Shown: in pieces, positions 8,438 to 18,004 of the stretch
How the letters are laid out: every line of letters starts with the position of its first letter
Position numbering within the stretch: the stretch's first letter is position 1
Assembly (NCBI RefSeq): GCF_000294775.2
Contig: NZ_CP015506.1
Coordinates: 595,501 to 659,500 of the forward strand
Direction of reading: 5' to 3'
Source: Cytobacillus oceanisediminis 2691
GTDB taxonomy: Bacteria; Bacillota; Bacilli; Bacillales; Cytobacillaceae
Length of the DNA: 64,000 bases
Notes under the pieces: model-generated
Database searches by the model: none
Seen by the model: the letters and a program-made list of their open reading frames with translations, nothing else
What the model was told of the DNA's origin: nothing
Position numbers and translations under genes: made by a program

Positions 8438-8483
8438 GCTGTTCTTTCAGAGAAATTGTGTCCCCCCTTAGGTCATTGGATTA

Positions 8484-8513
8484 ATAAAAAGCCTCCATTC
8501 AAATTGAATGGAG
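8484..8513 (-). terminator. Terminator on minus strand
   Basis: CTCCATTC (8493-8500) pairs with GAATGGAG (8506-8513); on the minus strand the stem is followed by CTTTTTATT. It is about 190 bases downstream of the minus-strand gene ending at 8705. The stretch between holds another hairpin (CTTGAAG/CTTCAAG, 8673-8702) and no convincing gene. Confidence 0.65.
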
Positions 8514-8704
8514 ACTCATAGAAGGAACCGGGATTACGGATGAATGGCCGTCGGCCTCCAGTAGCCATGGTTGGTTATTGGTTACGGATGAAGTTGTAAT
8601 GAGTCATGGATAATCGGTTTGCCATTGCCATTACAAGGTACCTTTGTACACAATAGGAGGGTGTTCCTTCTATGCCTTGAAGCAGAGTCTCACCACTTCA
8701 AGGT

Positions 8705-9220
8705 CTAGAAATACTTTTCGCTGTCAAACTCTAATTCTATCAAATAATTCTTGTTATTGATTAAGTTGGACAGACGATTCGCCTGGCGTTCGGCTTCCAG
8801 GCCCTTTAATCGGTACTGCTCCGGATCAAATAGCGCCATTTTCACCATCGACACGTTTTCCGACACTGTATAAAGGAATTCCTCTCTGGCTGCTGTGCCA
8901 TATTCCTTGAATTTGCGGGCCTTTGCCCGATATTGGGTGGCAAGCTCAATTGCTTCTACGATTGGCAATGATTCATTGTTAAAGGTGATGTCATTTTCAA
9001 TATTGGCTTTATATACAAGCTTATCCAGCAGTCTCATGTCTTTACGGACTTCATCCATCTCTTTTTCCACCATACCAAGCGATCTTGGCATTTCAGGAAG
9101 CTTGCTGCCTTTTTCAATATCGGCAAATGCTACACGGTCCATTTCTTCTTCTAACTCGTGAATTCGTTTAGCCAGAACACTTTTTAATTTTACTGCTTCA
9201 GCCAGGGTAAGTTTTTGCAT
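8705..9220 (-). CDS. Coiled-coil protein, possibly septicolysin/DIP1984-like
   Basis: This 171-residue, charged, largely helical protein has no signal or membrane segment. The N-terminal LTLAEAVKLKSVLAKRIHELEEEM resembles the start of DIP1984/septicolysin-like proteins, a poorly understood family; I recognise it only by general pattern. AAAGGAG lies about 11 bases before the ATG, slightly long. The upstream region (9221-9300) is very AT rich and probably holds its promoter. It stands alone, convergent with the MarR-GNAT gene. Function unknown. Confidence 0.75.
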   Translation of the reverse strand: MQKLTLAEAVKLKSVLAKRIHELEEEMDRVAFADIEKGSKLPEMPRSLGMVEKEMDEVRKDMRLLDKLVYKANIENDITFNNESLPIVEAIELATQYRAKARKFKEYGTAAREEFLYTVSENVSMVKMALFDPEQYRLKGLEAERQANRLSNLINNKNYLIELEFDSEKYF

Positions 9221-9447
9221 GCCTGAATCTGCTCCTTTAATAGATTCGTTCTTAGTATTATATTATTATATAGTCGGGAGTAATATATTGGAAGGAATAG
9301 CTTTCTCCTTGACTCTCAGGGGCGCCTAGAAAGGTAAAAAAAATTAGTATTCAAGCTCAACGAGGAACCTTGTAAAGACAGTCTGCTGGAAAAATACATC
9401 TCTGATAAAGGGAAGGTTGTTTTCGGTTAATTTTAATGATATATTTC

Positions 9448-9489
9448 CAATAATAAACTTATTAAAGATCTTTAATAAGTTTATTATTG
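9448..9489. promoter_or_regulatory. 42-bp perfect palindrome, likely ROK operator
   Basis: The sequence from C9448 to G9489 is a perfect inverted repeat centred on GATC (9467-9470). It contains AATAAACTTATTAAAGA and its complement. A second copy of the half site TTTAATAAG occurs 36 bases further on (9507-9515). It ends 50 bases before the ROK repressor start, so it most likely controls the ROK-MFS-acetyltransferase operon. Confidence 0.75.
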
Positions 9490-9539
9490 AATACTTTTTA
9501 AATCTGTTTAATAAGTATGATTTGCAGGTGGTGAGAATA

Positions 9540-10577
9540 ATGAAGACTGCTCCAAAAGCTTTAAGCCTGGGCATCCTTTCTGGTATTCGCAGATCGCTTT
9601 TAGACCTGGGAAGTGCAACCAAAGTTGAACTAAGTGATAAATTGGGAATCAGTTTTCCGACGATAAGCAAGTTCCTTTCACAGATGGAGAAGGATGGGGA
9701 AATTCTGTCGTCGGGACTGGATGAATCCAGCGGCGGGAGAAGAGCGAAAAGATATACATACAATCCTGACTATATGCTGGGCCTGGCAATTTTCTTAGAG
9801 AAGACAGAGACGAATTATGCCATTTTTAATTGTGCGGGAGAAGTGAAGGAACAAGGAACCGTTCAAAGTGTATTGACTGACGGCGGGCTGAATTTATTAA
9901 CGGGCTCGATTGAAAAATTATTGGCGGATAAACAAGCAATCCGGTCGCTTGCCATTGGGGTGCCGGGTTCCGTTAAGAATGGGCGGATCTTTTATATACC
10001 CGGCTATGAACAGTTTCAAGACTTCGATATTAAAGGATATTTTGAGAATCTCTTTTCGATGCCAGTTGTTGTAGAGAACGACATGAATGCTGCTGTTCTT
10101 GGATATCACCATTCTAATGGGATAAAAGATCATCAATCCCTTGTGTATTTATATTCCGGTCAAAATGGTCCTGGTGCGGGATTTATGATCAACGGGGATG
10201 TTGTGCGGGGAAACACTTTTTTTGCCGGGGAAGTTTCATTTGTTCCTCAATATGATGACCGAAACTTCCGCGAAGCCTTGGAAAATGGATTCAGTCATAA
10301 AGAGGTGCTGATATCCAGAGATAATCAGGTTGATGCTATCAGCAGATTAGTAGCCTCAATTACGGCTATCATTAATCCTCATACGTTCATCTTCTGCAAA
10401 GATGAAGTGGAAGAGACCCTGGTAGAAAAAATTGCAGCAGCAAGCTCAGAATACATCCCGGCAGAACATCTGCCCATTCTGGCAATAAGTGATTGGAAAC
10501 AGGACTATTTATACGGATTGCAGAGTCTGGGGCTGGCGCTTATGCTTGAGTCGCCTGAAAAATATATCAGAAAATAG
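9540..10577 (+). CDS. ROK-family transcriptional repressor
   Basis: This is a 345-residue regulator of the NagC/XylR class. A winged helix (about 10-70; KVELSDKLGISFPTISKFLSQMEKDGEIL) is followed by a sugar-kinase-like ROK fold with AIGVPGSVKNGRI and VVENDMNAAVLGYHH. The usual zinc-binding Cys cluster of ROK kinases is not seen, as expected for a pure regulator. ATG 9540 follows AGGTGGTGAG; longer in-frame extension to 9417 runs through the palindromic operator and is rejected. It is first in an operon with an MFS transporter (13 bases later) and a maltose-type acetyltransferase, so its effector is probably a sugar. Confidence 0.9.
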   Translation: MKTAPKALSLGILSGIRRSLLDLGSATKVELSDKLGISFPTISKFLSQMEKDGEILSSGLDESSGGRRAKRYTYNPDYMLGLAIFLEKTETNYAIFNCAGEVKEQGTVQSVLTDGGLNLLTGSIEKLLADKQAIRSLAIGVPGSVKNGRIFYIPGYEQFQDFDIKGYFENLFSMPVVVENDMNAAVLGYHHSNGIKDHQSLVYLYSGQNGPGAGFMINGDVVRGNTFFAGEVSFVPQYDDRNFREALENGFSHKEVLISRDNQVDAISRLVASITAIINPHTFIFCKDEVEETLVEKIAAASSEYIPAEHLPILAISDWKQDYLYGLQSLGLALMLESPEKYIRK

Positions 10578-10590
10578 GTGAGGCTGAAGC

Positions 10591-11817
10591 ATGGCAACAA
10601 TCCTTTTGGTGATCATATATTTGGCTTTTATTAGTCTGGGTCTTCCGGATTCAGTGTTAGGGGCGGCATGGCCTGTCATGCAGGCAGACTTAGGCGCCCC
10701 GCTGGAGACTGCCGGATGGCTTTTTATGACAATAGCTGGCGGTACAATCATCTCGAGCTTAGTTAGCGGAAGAATACTCAAACGGTTTGGAACTGGGAAG
10801 GTATCTTTTTTCAGTACGTTAATGACTGCTGCCGCGTTACTTGGCTTTTATTTTGCTCCATCGGTTTATTGGCTATTTCTATGTGCCATACCTCTCGGAT
10901 TGGGGGCAGGTGCAATTGATGCAGGATTAAACGATTATGTTGCTGCGCATTATAAAGCACATCATATGAGCTGGCTGCACAGTTTCTGGGGAGTCGGAGC
11001 CACCATTGGCCCGATCATCATGGCCCAGTATATTGCAGGGGGGAACTCCTGGAGCAATGGGTATTTTGCCATTGCAGGAATACAATTTGTGCTGGCAATC
11101 ATCCTTTTGCTGACTTTGCCTTTATGGAATAAAGGAAAGAAAAATAATAAAGCTTTAGTTGGAGAGGCGGAGGAATCAGGAGAAAGAGTGGATCATGCTG
11201 AAATTGTAAAACCGCTCCAAATCAGAGGAGTTAAATTAGCTTTATTATCCTTCTTGTTTTATTGCGGGGCAGAAGCCACGATGGGGCTCTGGGGAAGCAG
11301 CTTTCTGGTAAGTATGAAGGGCCTGCCGGCAGCGGAGGCTGCCCAATGGGTTTCCTTTTATTTCGCAGGCATTACAATTGGCAGATTTATTACTGGTTTC
11401 ATTACGTTTAAAGTGAATAATGGTACTCTCATTCGGATGGGGCAAATTCTTGCACTTGCTGGTGCCATCCTTCTTTTCCTGCCATTTACATCCGTTTTCG
11501 CGCTTGCAGGCTTTGTTTTGGTTGGATTAGGATTGGCACCAATCTTTCCGTGTATGCTGCACGAAACGCCAGCGCGTTTTGGGAAGAAGCATTCCCAGAC
11601 CATCATGGGTTATCAAATGGCTGTTGCATATACAGGCAGTACCTTTCTGCCGCCTGTTCTAGGCTTCATTGCCTCTCATTCAACAATTGGGATTTTCCCG
11701 TTATGTATTGTTCTTCTTGCTGCAGCAATGTTCTTAAGTTCTGAAAAACTGAACCGCCTGCTGAATAAGAAAGAGATTAATAGCTCTGAGGATGTTACCT
11801 TTAGCACAAATAGATAA
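10591..11817 (+). CDS. MFS sugar transporter (FucP/FHS-like)
   Basis: This 408-residue membrane protein has about 12 helices. Its N-terminus IYLAFISLGLPDSVLGAAWPVM and the segment GLGAGAIDAGLNDYVAAHY with HSFWGVGATIGP are typical of the fucose/glucose FHS group of MFS carriers. A hydrophilic loop joins the two halves (about 185-210). Its position between a ROK repressor and a sugar acetyltransferase supports sugar uptake or export. The start follows AGGTGAGG. Substrate not identifiable from sequence. Confidence 0.87.
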   Translation: MATILLVIIYLAFISLGLPDSVLGAAWPVMQADLGAPLETAGWLFMTIAGGTIISSLVSGRILKRFGTGKVSFFSTLMTAAALLGFYFAPSVYWLFLCAIPLGLGAGAIDAGLNDYVAAHYKAHHMSWLHSFWGVGATIGPIIMAQYIAGGNSWSNGYFAIAGIQFVLAIILLLTLPLWNKGKKNNKALVGEAEESGERVDHAEIVKPLQIRGVKLALLSFLFYCGAEATMGLWGSSFLVSMKGLPAAEAAQWVSFYFAGITIGRFITGFITFKVNNGTLIRMGQILALAGAILLFLPFTSVFALAGFVLVGLGLAPIFPCMLHETPARFGKKHSQTIMGYQMAVAYTGSTFLPPVLGFIASHSTIGIFPLCIVLLAAAMFLSSEKLNRLLNKKEINSSEDVTFSTNR

Positions 11818-11838
11818 ATTTGAAAGTAGGCCATTAAA

Positions 11839-12399
11839 ATGAAAACAGAAAAAGAGAAAATGCTGGCTGGAGAAATGTATGATCCTGCCGATCCGGTATT
11901 ACTAAAGGAGCGCGAAGAAGCAAGGCGAAAGGTCAGAATTTATAATCAAACTCTGGAGACTGAAGGAGAAAAAAGGACAAAATTATTAAAGGAACTGCTC
12001 GGTTCAACCGGGAAAAACGTTTATATGGAGCCAAATATCAGATTTGATTACGGTTATAATACGCATGTAGGAGAAAACTTTTTCGCGAACTTCGACTGCA
12101 CTATTTTAGATGTCAGTGAAGTTCGTTTTGGAGATAATTGCATGCTTGCACCCGGAGTGCAAATTTATACGGCAACACACCCGCTTCATCCTGCTGATCG
12201 CAATTCAGGCAGAGAATACGCAAAGCCGATCATGTTTGGAAACAATGTATGGATTGGCGGAAGTGCCGTAATCAATCCAGGTGTAACAATTGGGGACAAT
12301 GTTGTTATCGCTTCAGGTGCAGTTGTTACGAAAGATGTGCCTGATAATGTAGTAGTTGGCGGAAATCCAGCTAAGATAATTAAACAAATTGAGCTTTGA
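11839..12399 (+). CDS. maa: Maltose/galactoside O-acetyltransferase
   Basis: This 186-residue trimeric left-handed beta-helix enzyme transfers acetyl from acetyl-CoA to a sugar hydroxyl. The N-terminal [23 protein letters not shown] is the Mac domain. Hexapeptide repeats follow, with the catalytic His region [10 protein letters not shown] and the closing [10 protein letters not shown]. It is the last gene of the ROK-MFS-acetyltransferase operon, 21 bases after the transporter. Such enzymes are thought to detoxify excess non-metabolised sugar. Family assignment is very sure; the true sugar is not. Confidence 0.93.
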   Translation: MKTEKEKMLAGEMYDPADPVLLKEREEARRKVRIYNQTLETEGEKRTKLLKELLGSTGKNVYMEPNIRFDYGYNTHVGENFFANFDCTILDVSEVRFGDNCMLAPGVQIYTATHPLHPADRNSGREYAKPIMFGNNVWIGGSAVINPGVTIGDNVVIASGAVVTKDVPDNVVVGGNPAKIIKQIEL

Positions 12400-12423
12400 A
12401 TTCTCCTAAAGCATCAATAAAAA

Positions 12424-12460
12424 GAAAAGCCAATTCCCATTGCGGAATTGGCTTTTCTTA
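12424..12460 (+). terminator. Intrinsic terminator after sugar operon
   Basis: GAAAAGCCAATTCC (12424-12437) pairs with GGAATTGGCTTTTC (12444-12457). Confidence 0.92.
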
Positions 12461-12643
12461 TGTTTCAAGGTGCAGGGAAACTGACTTTATTTTTCAAGCT
12501 TCCGTTAATTCTTAACTACAGTGGTTTTTGCATGAATATGGCGTTATTGCTCATTAGAAGTGCTGCTCCCATGAATCTCCTCAACACGAATAATATTGCT
12601 CATCTAAGATAAAACTTTTAAATAAAAACATTGGAGGAAAGAC

Positions 12644-12802
12644 ATGAGAGAAAAGAAAGAAAAGCAGCTCGGGAATATCCAAAAAAATGCTCAGGATTTA
12701 TATGAAATAAGCAATACTGAATACGGACTTGAATCAGTTGCTGAAGGCTGTGATTTCGCTGAGGGGGAAAAGGATACACCGCCCAATTGTGGAGAGTTAT
12801 AG
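12644..12802 (+). CDS. Small acidic protein (52 aa), unknown
   Basis: This 52-codon frame begins with ATG seven bases after GGAGG (12633-12637) and ends with TAG. The product starts MREKKEKQLGNIQKNAQDLY and ends TPPNCGEL; it is hydrophilic, acidic in the C-terminal half and has two Cys. A 17-bp stem terminator follows at 12931-12979. The strong ribosome site and codon pattern support a real gene. I do not recognise a family. Confidence 0.55.
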   Translation: MREKKEKQLGNIQKNAQDLYEISNTEYGLESVAEGCDFAEGEKDTPPNCGEL

Positions 12803-12930
12803 GGTAATGGCCTAGTGTTTGGGATTGATCTGAAACAGGCATTCAAAAGGAAGGCTGCGATTTAGCAATAAACATACAAAGTGAACAGGTAAAGACCGAA
12901 TGAAAATAGTAAGCATGAATTACAAAGTAT

Positions 12931-12979
12931 AAAGAAGAAGGAGAGCAATGGATTTGCACAATGCTCTTCTTCTTTTTTA
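12931..12979. terminator. Bidirectional terminator between small gene and blaI
   Basis: AAAGAAGAAGGAGAGCA (12931-12947) pairs with TGCTCTTCTTCTTTTTT (12962-12978). The T-run serves the plus strand; the AT-rich other end could serve the blaI transcript. Confidence 0.75.
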
Positions 12980-13069
12980 GTATTATTGTTAAGGTAATCC
13001 CGGCTTAGGCTCCAGCAAGGATAGCAGAAGCTAAAAACCCCAGCCATTGTAGAGGGCCACGCATGTAGG

Positions 13070-13456
13070 TTATTGATCCTTCTCTTGTTTCTTTGCCAAA
13101 ATCGTCTGCAGTTCGTTAATTTCCTCATCAGACAGGGAGTCTTCCTGGATGAATTGGACTAGCATGGATTTCACCGTTCCGCCATAGATTCGCTTGATAA
13201 AGGATTGAGCTTCAGCCCGCTGGCATTCATCCTGTGAATAGAGCGGGAAAAAGGTATAGATTCTCTGGTTTTTATTTACGCCGACTACATTCTTATGGAC
13301 AAGCCTATCCAGAAGAGTACGGATTGTTTTGGGCTTCCAGTCTGTACTCTCTTGTAAGGATAGAATGACTTCATTAGCCGTTTTGGGTGCGCCGTGCCAA
13401 AGAACAGTCATGACTTCCCACTCGGATTCTGAGATGCTGGGAATCCTATCAGTCAT
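13070..13456 (-). CDS. blaI: BlaI/MecI-family repressor
   Basis: This 128-residue winged-helix repressor (ISESEWEVMTVLWHGAPKTANEVILSL; RTLLDRLVHKNVVG) has the C-terminal dimerisation segment ending NELQTILAKKQ. In the known system BlaR1 activation leads to cleavage of BlaI at an Asn-Phe bond; the matching place here reads VQF, a conservative change. It lies 34 bases after blaR1 and is transcribed with it, divergent from the beta-lactamase gene. The operators between blaR1 and bla match BlaI sites. Confidence 0.93.
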   Translation of the reverse strand: MTDRIPSISESEWEVMTVLWHGAPKTANEVILSLQESTDWKPKTIRTLLDRLVHKNVVGVNKNQRIYTFFPLYSQDECQRAEAQSFIKRIYGGTVKSMLVQFIQEDSLSDEEINELQTILAKKQEKDQ

Positions 13457-13490
13457 ATTACCGCCCTCCTTCTTTAATGAGATGAAGCAA

Positions 13491-15272
13491 TTAATAAATG
13501 CCTTTCTGCTTCAAAATGGATAATGTAATTTCAGCTGCTTTACTTCCATTAGAGTCATCTTCATTCTGTATATTCGTTGCAAAAAAGTATGTGTCCTGCC
13601 CTGACTCAACATATCCAATGAACCATCCATTGATGTTTTTTCCATTTACAGTGCCTGTACCTGTTTTTCCTGAAAGGAGGGCTCCCTCTTTTCTCTCTAG
13701 TTTAATGGAATCCTTCACTGTTTGGATATTCTTTTCTTTAAATCCAAATTGATTTGCATAAAATTTTTTAAGCAGCTGAACTTGTTCCACTGGAGAAATT
13801 TTAAGGGAAGATTCCAGCCAATATTCGTCTATTCCACCAGTTAGATCACGATTCCCGTACTTGATTCGGTCTAAGAAGGTTTGAATAGTACCGGGCTGCA
13901 CCTGCTGGTCTAACGATTGAAAATACCATGTAACAGAATTTCTTATTGCAGAAGTTAAATCCTGATCCGCATTCCAGGAATCAATAGGATACTTAAGTCC
14001 GTTCCATTTGGCCGACGAGTTTTCAACCGTTATGGTGCCTGATTCTAAACCAAGCAGAGCACTATAAATCTTATAAGTGGAATTTGGTGAAACCCTTAAT
14101 GTGCTTTTATTCCGATTATGAATAAGATATTGGTCTGCTTCTTTATCATACAACACAAAGCTTCCATCAAACCCTGCAAAATAATTGCCTAAATCCTCAT
14201 AAATAATGTTATCATCCTTAAATTTATAGCTGCTATTTTCATGAGCCATTACAGAGATAAATGGAGCTTGGCCTGCAATAAAAATCCCCGCAAAAAGGAG
14301 TACTGCCGCACTTTTCCATCTCAGCAGTTTTGATTCCGGTTTAAAACAGGCAATTTTTTCGATTCTCGTTTTGATCTGTTTCTTTGACCCGTTTAAATGG
14401 TTTGCCAAATCGACAGTCACTGCCCTTGAGGCATTATGGGCAAAATGAATAATGCTGTTTCCATACTCCATATAAGCCTTCTCATCCAAAGAATTTAAAA
14501 CCTTAGCATCACAGGCGATTTCGCGATCCAGCCTCATTCTCCTAAAAGCAAGCCAAACTAAAGGATTAAACCAATATAAAACTTGAAGAATCACCATAAA
14601 ATAATTGACTGCAAAATCTTTATTTTTATAGTGGCTCAGTTCATGTAAAAAGATATATTCTATATCCTTTTCAGAAAGCCACTCGTCAAAATGGCGGGGA
14701 AGCACCACATAAGTCTTTAAAAGGCCAAACGTCATTGGGGTTTTAACGAGAGATGACTCTCCGACAATAATACATCCAGTAATCTTCAGTTTGTGTTTGC
14801 AGTCCTCGAATAATGATAAAAGCCCGTTATTTCTCAGGCTGTTTGTGTGTTTCTTTATTTTACTGATCTTAAGCATTGCGAGCAGCGTAAATACAGTTAA
14901 AATAGCCACTCCGGAAATCCAAATAAAGAATAAAGCATTATTTAATAATGTTAAATCATAGCGTTCCACCGAGACGGTTATGTCCTCCATCCAATTATTT
15001 TGCCTTAATGGAACCTCTGCAGATGGCGCAGTTTGGGATTGAAGGCTGCTATTGCTATTCCAAAAGGATAATGAATCCGCAAATGGCATGAATTGTAATG
15101 GAATAAGAGGCAGTGGCAGAGCAAGCAATACTAGAAACCAAAGATTATAGTGAGCTTGGGCTGTTAAATGTTTCTTTAAAAGTCTTTTTAACAGAAGAAT
15201 GACTCCGATTGTAAAAGAAGACACCAGCAGACATTCCAAAAAAATAGATAAGAACTGTGAGCTTGTTATCAT
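13491..15272 (-). CDS. blaR1: BlaR1/MecR1 beta-lactam sensor-transducer
   Basis: This 593-residue protein has four N-terminal membrane helices and an M56 metalloprotease domain with zinc motif HELSH (about residues 208-212). The extracellular C-terminal half is a class D-like penicillin-binding sensor with active-site STYK (about 400-403) and KTG in LLSGKTGTGTVNG. Beta-lactam acylation of the Ser outside the cell activates the cytoplasmic protease, which relieves BlaI repression. It starts 245 bases from the divergent bla gene. All key residues are present, so the inducible system appears intact. Confidence 0.95.
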   Translation of the reverse strand: MITSSQFLSIFLECLLVSSFTIGVILLLKRLLKKHLTAQAHYNLWFLVLLALPLPLIPLQFMPFADSLSFWNSNSSLQSQTAPSAEVPLRQNNWMEDITVSVERYDLTLLNNALFFIWISGVAILTVFTLLAMLKISKIKKHTNSLRNNGLLSLFEDCKHKLKITGCIIVGESSLVKTPMTFGLLKTYVVLPRHFDEWLSEKDIEYIFLHELSHYKNKDFAVNYFMVILQVLYWFNPLVWLAFRRMRLDREIACDAKVLNSLDEKAYMEYGNSIIHFAHNASRAVTVDLANHLNGSKKQIKTRIEKIACFKPESKLLRWKSAAVLLFAGIFIAGQAPFISVMAHENSSYKFKDDNIIYEDLGNYFAGFDGSFVLYDKEADQYLIHNRNKSTLRVSPNSTYKIYSALLGLESGTITVENSSAKWNGLKYPIDSWNADQDLTSAIRNSVTWYFQSLDQQVQPGTIQTFLDRIKYGNRDLTGGIDEYWLESSLKISPVEQVQLLKKFYANQFGFKEKNIQTVKDSIKLERKEGALLSGKTGTGTVNGKNINGWFIGYVESGQDTYFFATNIQNEDDSNGSKAAEITLSILKQKGIY

Positions 15273-15413
15273 CCTCAGACCTTCCTTCTAAAATTTCACA
15301 TCTAGTTTTAATTCCCTGGATAAAATGAATACCAATCCTGCTAGCATTCTATTTTTACTTTATCAAATCATGGTGATCTTGTGAAACACCATAATATCAT
15401 GGGTTTCTAGCGG

Positions 15414-15457
15414 TTGACAAAAAAAGATTACAAATGTAGTATTGTATTACACTCGTA
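15414..15457 (+). promoter_or_regulatory. bla promoter with twin BlaI operators
   Basis: TTGACA (15414-15419), 17-base spacer and TAGTAT (15437-15442) form the promoter. Two BlaI-type dyads overlap it: TACAAATGTA (15429-15438) and TACACTCGTA (15448-15457), centres 19 bases apart. The first covers the -10 element, so repressor binding would block transcription. Confidence 0.88.
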
Positions 15458-15517
15458 GTCTCTATGCGTTGTTTAAAAGTAAAAAGCTTAAAATTTTTAT
15501 GGAGAGAGGTAATAAAT

Positions 15518-16459
15518 ATGAGGAAACAATATCATTCTGTTTTTAGTAAGAATAGGTTAAAAGCAGTCCGGCTAGTCAGTTTGGTTCTGCTTCTTGCCCT
15601 GACTGGCTGTGCAAATGGCAGTTATCAATCAGATGTCAGTGCGGCAGAAAACTCCAAAGAAACTTCTGTAAATACAAAACAAAAATTCAAAAAGCTGGAG
15701 AAGGAATTTGACGCACGGCTTGGTGTGTATGCATATGACACAGGAACGAAAAAGACAATTACTTACAGGTCTAACGAGAGATTTGCCTACGCATCTACAT
15801 TCAAGCCGCTGGCAGCTGCAATATTGCTGCAGAGAAAATCACTGGAGGAAATGAATGAAATCATTACATACACAAGTGATGACCTGGTGACATATTCTCC
15901 TGTTACAGAAAAGCATGTAAAGACTGGCATGACTTTAAGGGAACTCTGTGAAGCGGCAATCCGGTTTAGCGACAATACAGCAGGCAACTTAATTTTAGAG
16001 GAATTAGGAGGGCCTGAAGGATTCGAAGCAGCTTTGAAAGAAATGGGGGATACTGTTACAAAGCCTGAGCGGTTCGAGACGGATTTGAACGAGGCAGAGC
16101 CAGGGGACATTCGGGATACAAGTACACCTGAAGCACTTGCAGCAAGCCTTCAGAAAGTTTTAATTGGCCATTTTCTGACTGAAGAAAAGCGGAACATTTT
16201 AACCGAGTGGATGCGGGGTAACGTTACTGGGGATCCATTAATCCGTGCTGGTGTGCCAAGCGGCTGGGAAGTAGCTGATAAGAGCGGTGCAGCAGGCTTC
16301 GGAACACGTAATGACATTGCGATTGTCTGGCCGCCGAACAGGGAGCCGATTATCATGACGATCCTTTCCAGCCGGGATTCAAAGGATGCCGAATATGATA
16401 ACGCTCTGATTGCAGAGGCTGCGGAGATGGCAATAAAGGCTTTGGATGATGAAGCTTGA
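15518..16459 (+). CDS. Class A beta-lactamase, lipoprotein form
   Basis: This 313-residue enzyme hydrolyses penicillins. The active-site motifs are complete: STFK (Ser70-x-x-Lys), SDN, Glu in [12 protein letters not shown] (the 166 site) and KSG (234-236 site). The N-terminus is a lipoprotein signal with lipobox LTGC, so the enzyme is probably membrane-anchored, as in Bacillus licheniformis PenP. ATG 15518 follows GAGAGG at a normal distance; the longer in-frame ATG at 15464 starts only a few bases past the operators and lacks a site. It is regulated by BlaI/BlaR1 encoded divergently. Confidence 0.95.
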   Translation: MRKQYHSVFSKNRLKAVRLVSLVLLLALTGCANGSYQSDVSAAENSKETSVNTKQKFKKLEKEFDARLGVYAYDTGTKKTITYRSNERFAYASTFKPLAAAILLQRKSLEEMNEIITYTSDDLVTYSPVTEKHVKTGMTLRELCEAAIRFSDNTAGNLILEELGGPEGFEAALKEMGDTVTKPERFETDLNEAEPGDIRDTSTPEALAASLQKVLIGHFLTEEKRNILTEWMRGNVTGDPLIRAGVPSGWEVADKSGAAGFGTRNDIAIVWPPNREPIIMTILSSRDSKDAEYDNALIAEAAEMAIKALDDEA

Positions 16460-16988
16460 ATGACTGGGGAAGGACAAAGATTATGTTTTCCTCCTCCTCC
16501 CGCCAGATTTTATATTCGAAATCTGAGAAAAATAGACATGAAATTGATAGTTTCGATTTAGAACATATCCGAATTGATAAATATGATGGGGGCACTATTG
16601 GAGGAGTTCTACTGTTTCAACAGCGGGACTTAAACTAGATGAATGGAAAGTCCTTGAGTGGAAAGAGTTATGGGGGAGGAGTATCTTCATGGTGTTAGGA
16701 TGATGGATATTAAATCCGAATTTTCATCGGTTTATAGCGAAAGGTACTATTTGACTCAATTGAGTCTTACCAAGCATTTTCATTATTTTGTATATAAATA
16801 GGCAGCCAAGCAATTTATGAGTTCACTTTAGCGCTGCTTTCATAACTAGCTCTAAAGTTAAGCATCACCATGTAGTAACCACTGCGCGTCTCTATATATT
16901 CCTTTTTCATTAATCCAAGGTACTGAGCATAAACGAAAGCAGGCATTCATAAAGTTATATGGTATGAGAAAAATTAGGGAGGGCTTAT
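16460..16988. other. Gene-poor stretch with possible remnant
   Basis: I see no convincing intact gene. A frame from 16456 to 16638 ends in DKYDGGTIGGVLLFQQRDLN, and a shifted frame continues with KLDEWKVLEWKELWG up to about 16700, which may be a decayed gene. A perfect 14-bp palindrome GACTCAATTGAGTC lies at 16753-16766, upstream of the catalase gene. Confidence 0.4.
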
Positions 16989-17843
16989 ATGTTTTATCAC
17001 ATCAAAGAATTACAATATCATGCCAAACCTGAAAGACCTGATCCTGTTTATGCGAAGAAACTTCAAGAGGTACTTGGTGGCCAATTCGGCGAAATTTCTG
17101 TAGCGATGCAATATCTGTTTCAAGGCTGGAATACCCGGGGGGATGGGAAATACCGCGATCTTTTAATGGACACAGGGACAGAAGAATTGGCACATATCGA
17201 AATGCTTTCAACGATGATAGCAAGATTGCTTGATGGAGCACCGGTGGGGGCACAGGAGGAGGCAGCCAAAGATCCTGTTTTGGAAGCAATTTTAGGAGGG
17301 ATGAACCCTCAGCATGTAATCGTTTCTGGATTGGGGGCAATGCCTGCTGATAGTGTCGGCAATAGGTGGACAGCGGATTATATTATTGCGAGCGGAAACC
17401 TATTAGCTGATTTCCGGGCGAATCTTACAGCAGAATCCCAAGGGCGTCTTCAGGTAGCCAGACTTTATAATGAAACTACTGATCCAGGTGTAAGAGACAT
17501 GCTGGCCTGGCTCCTTGCAAGGGACACTATGCACCAAAATCAGTGGATCGCAGCGATTCGGGAATTGGAATCAAAAGAAAATATCGTGGTTCCGAGTACA
17601 TTCCCTAAACACTTAGAAAAACAGGAAGTCTCATATGTTTTATTCAATTTTTCAGATGGCGATCAAAGTGCCAAGGGGCGCTGGGCAAGCGGGCCAAGCA
17701 TGGATGGCCAGGGAACATTCCAATATGTTAAAAATCCGCAGCCATTTGCAAAAAAACCTAAGCTTACGCCAGCTCCTCCATATATATATAATACACCGCC
17801 TTCAGTTATGAGGCAGGATCAAATTCCCCCCAGTCTTTCATAA
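16989..17843 (+). CDS. Manganese (non-haem) catalase
   Basis: This 284-residue ferritin-like dimanganese catalase splits hydrogen peroxide. Metal ligands are visible in GGQFGEISVAMQYLFQG (first Glu), EELAHIEML (Glu and His), ESQGRLQVARLYNETTD (Glu) and RDTMHQNQW (His). The C-terminal tail is rich in Pro and Lys (PFAKKPKLTPAPPYIYNTPP). Similar proteins (YdbD, YjqC, CotJC) in Bacillus are often sporulation-linked, so a spore or stress role is possible. GGGAGGGC precedes the ATG. Confidence 0.93.
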   Translation: MFYHIKELQYHAKPERPDPVYAKKLQEVLGGQFGEISVAMQYLFQGWNTRGDGKYRDLLMDTGTEELAHIEMLSTMIARLLDGAPVGAQEEAAKDPVLEAILGGMNPQHVIVSGLGAMPADSVGNRWTADYIIASGNLLADFRANLTAESQGRLQVARLYNETTDPGVRDMLAWLLARDTMHQNQWIAAIRELESKENIVVPSTFPKHLEKQEVSYVLFNFSDGDQSAKGRWASGPSMDGQGTFQYVKNPQPFAKKPKLTPAPPYIYNTPPSVMRQDQIPPSLS

Positions 17844-17849
17844 AACTAC

Positions 17850-17889
17850 TCCCTGACTTTTCGTATGAAAAGCAGGGAATTTTCATCTT
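17850..17889 (+). terminator. Intrinsic terminator after catalase
   Basis: TCCCTGACTTTTC pairs with GAAAAGCAGGGA around GTAT, followed by ATTTTCATCTTTT. Confidence 0.85.
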
Positions 17890-18004
17890 TTAATATGGGA
17901 TACTGTGTAGTCAAGCCTACACTAGACATTTAGAGGAAAATAAAGAGCTGATAACTTGGCAGGAAGCTATCAGCAGTATTGTTTATAAATCAAAAAGGGG
18001 TAAT

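Noticed and set aside
8512..8704. Possible 18-codon peptide or RNA gene on the minus strand after the coiled-coil gene
   Set aside because: A short frame MAMANRLSMTHYNFIRNQ exists but lacks a proper ribosome site, and no RNA family could be recognised.
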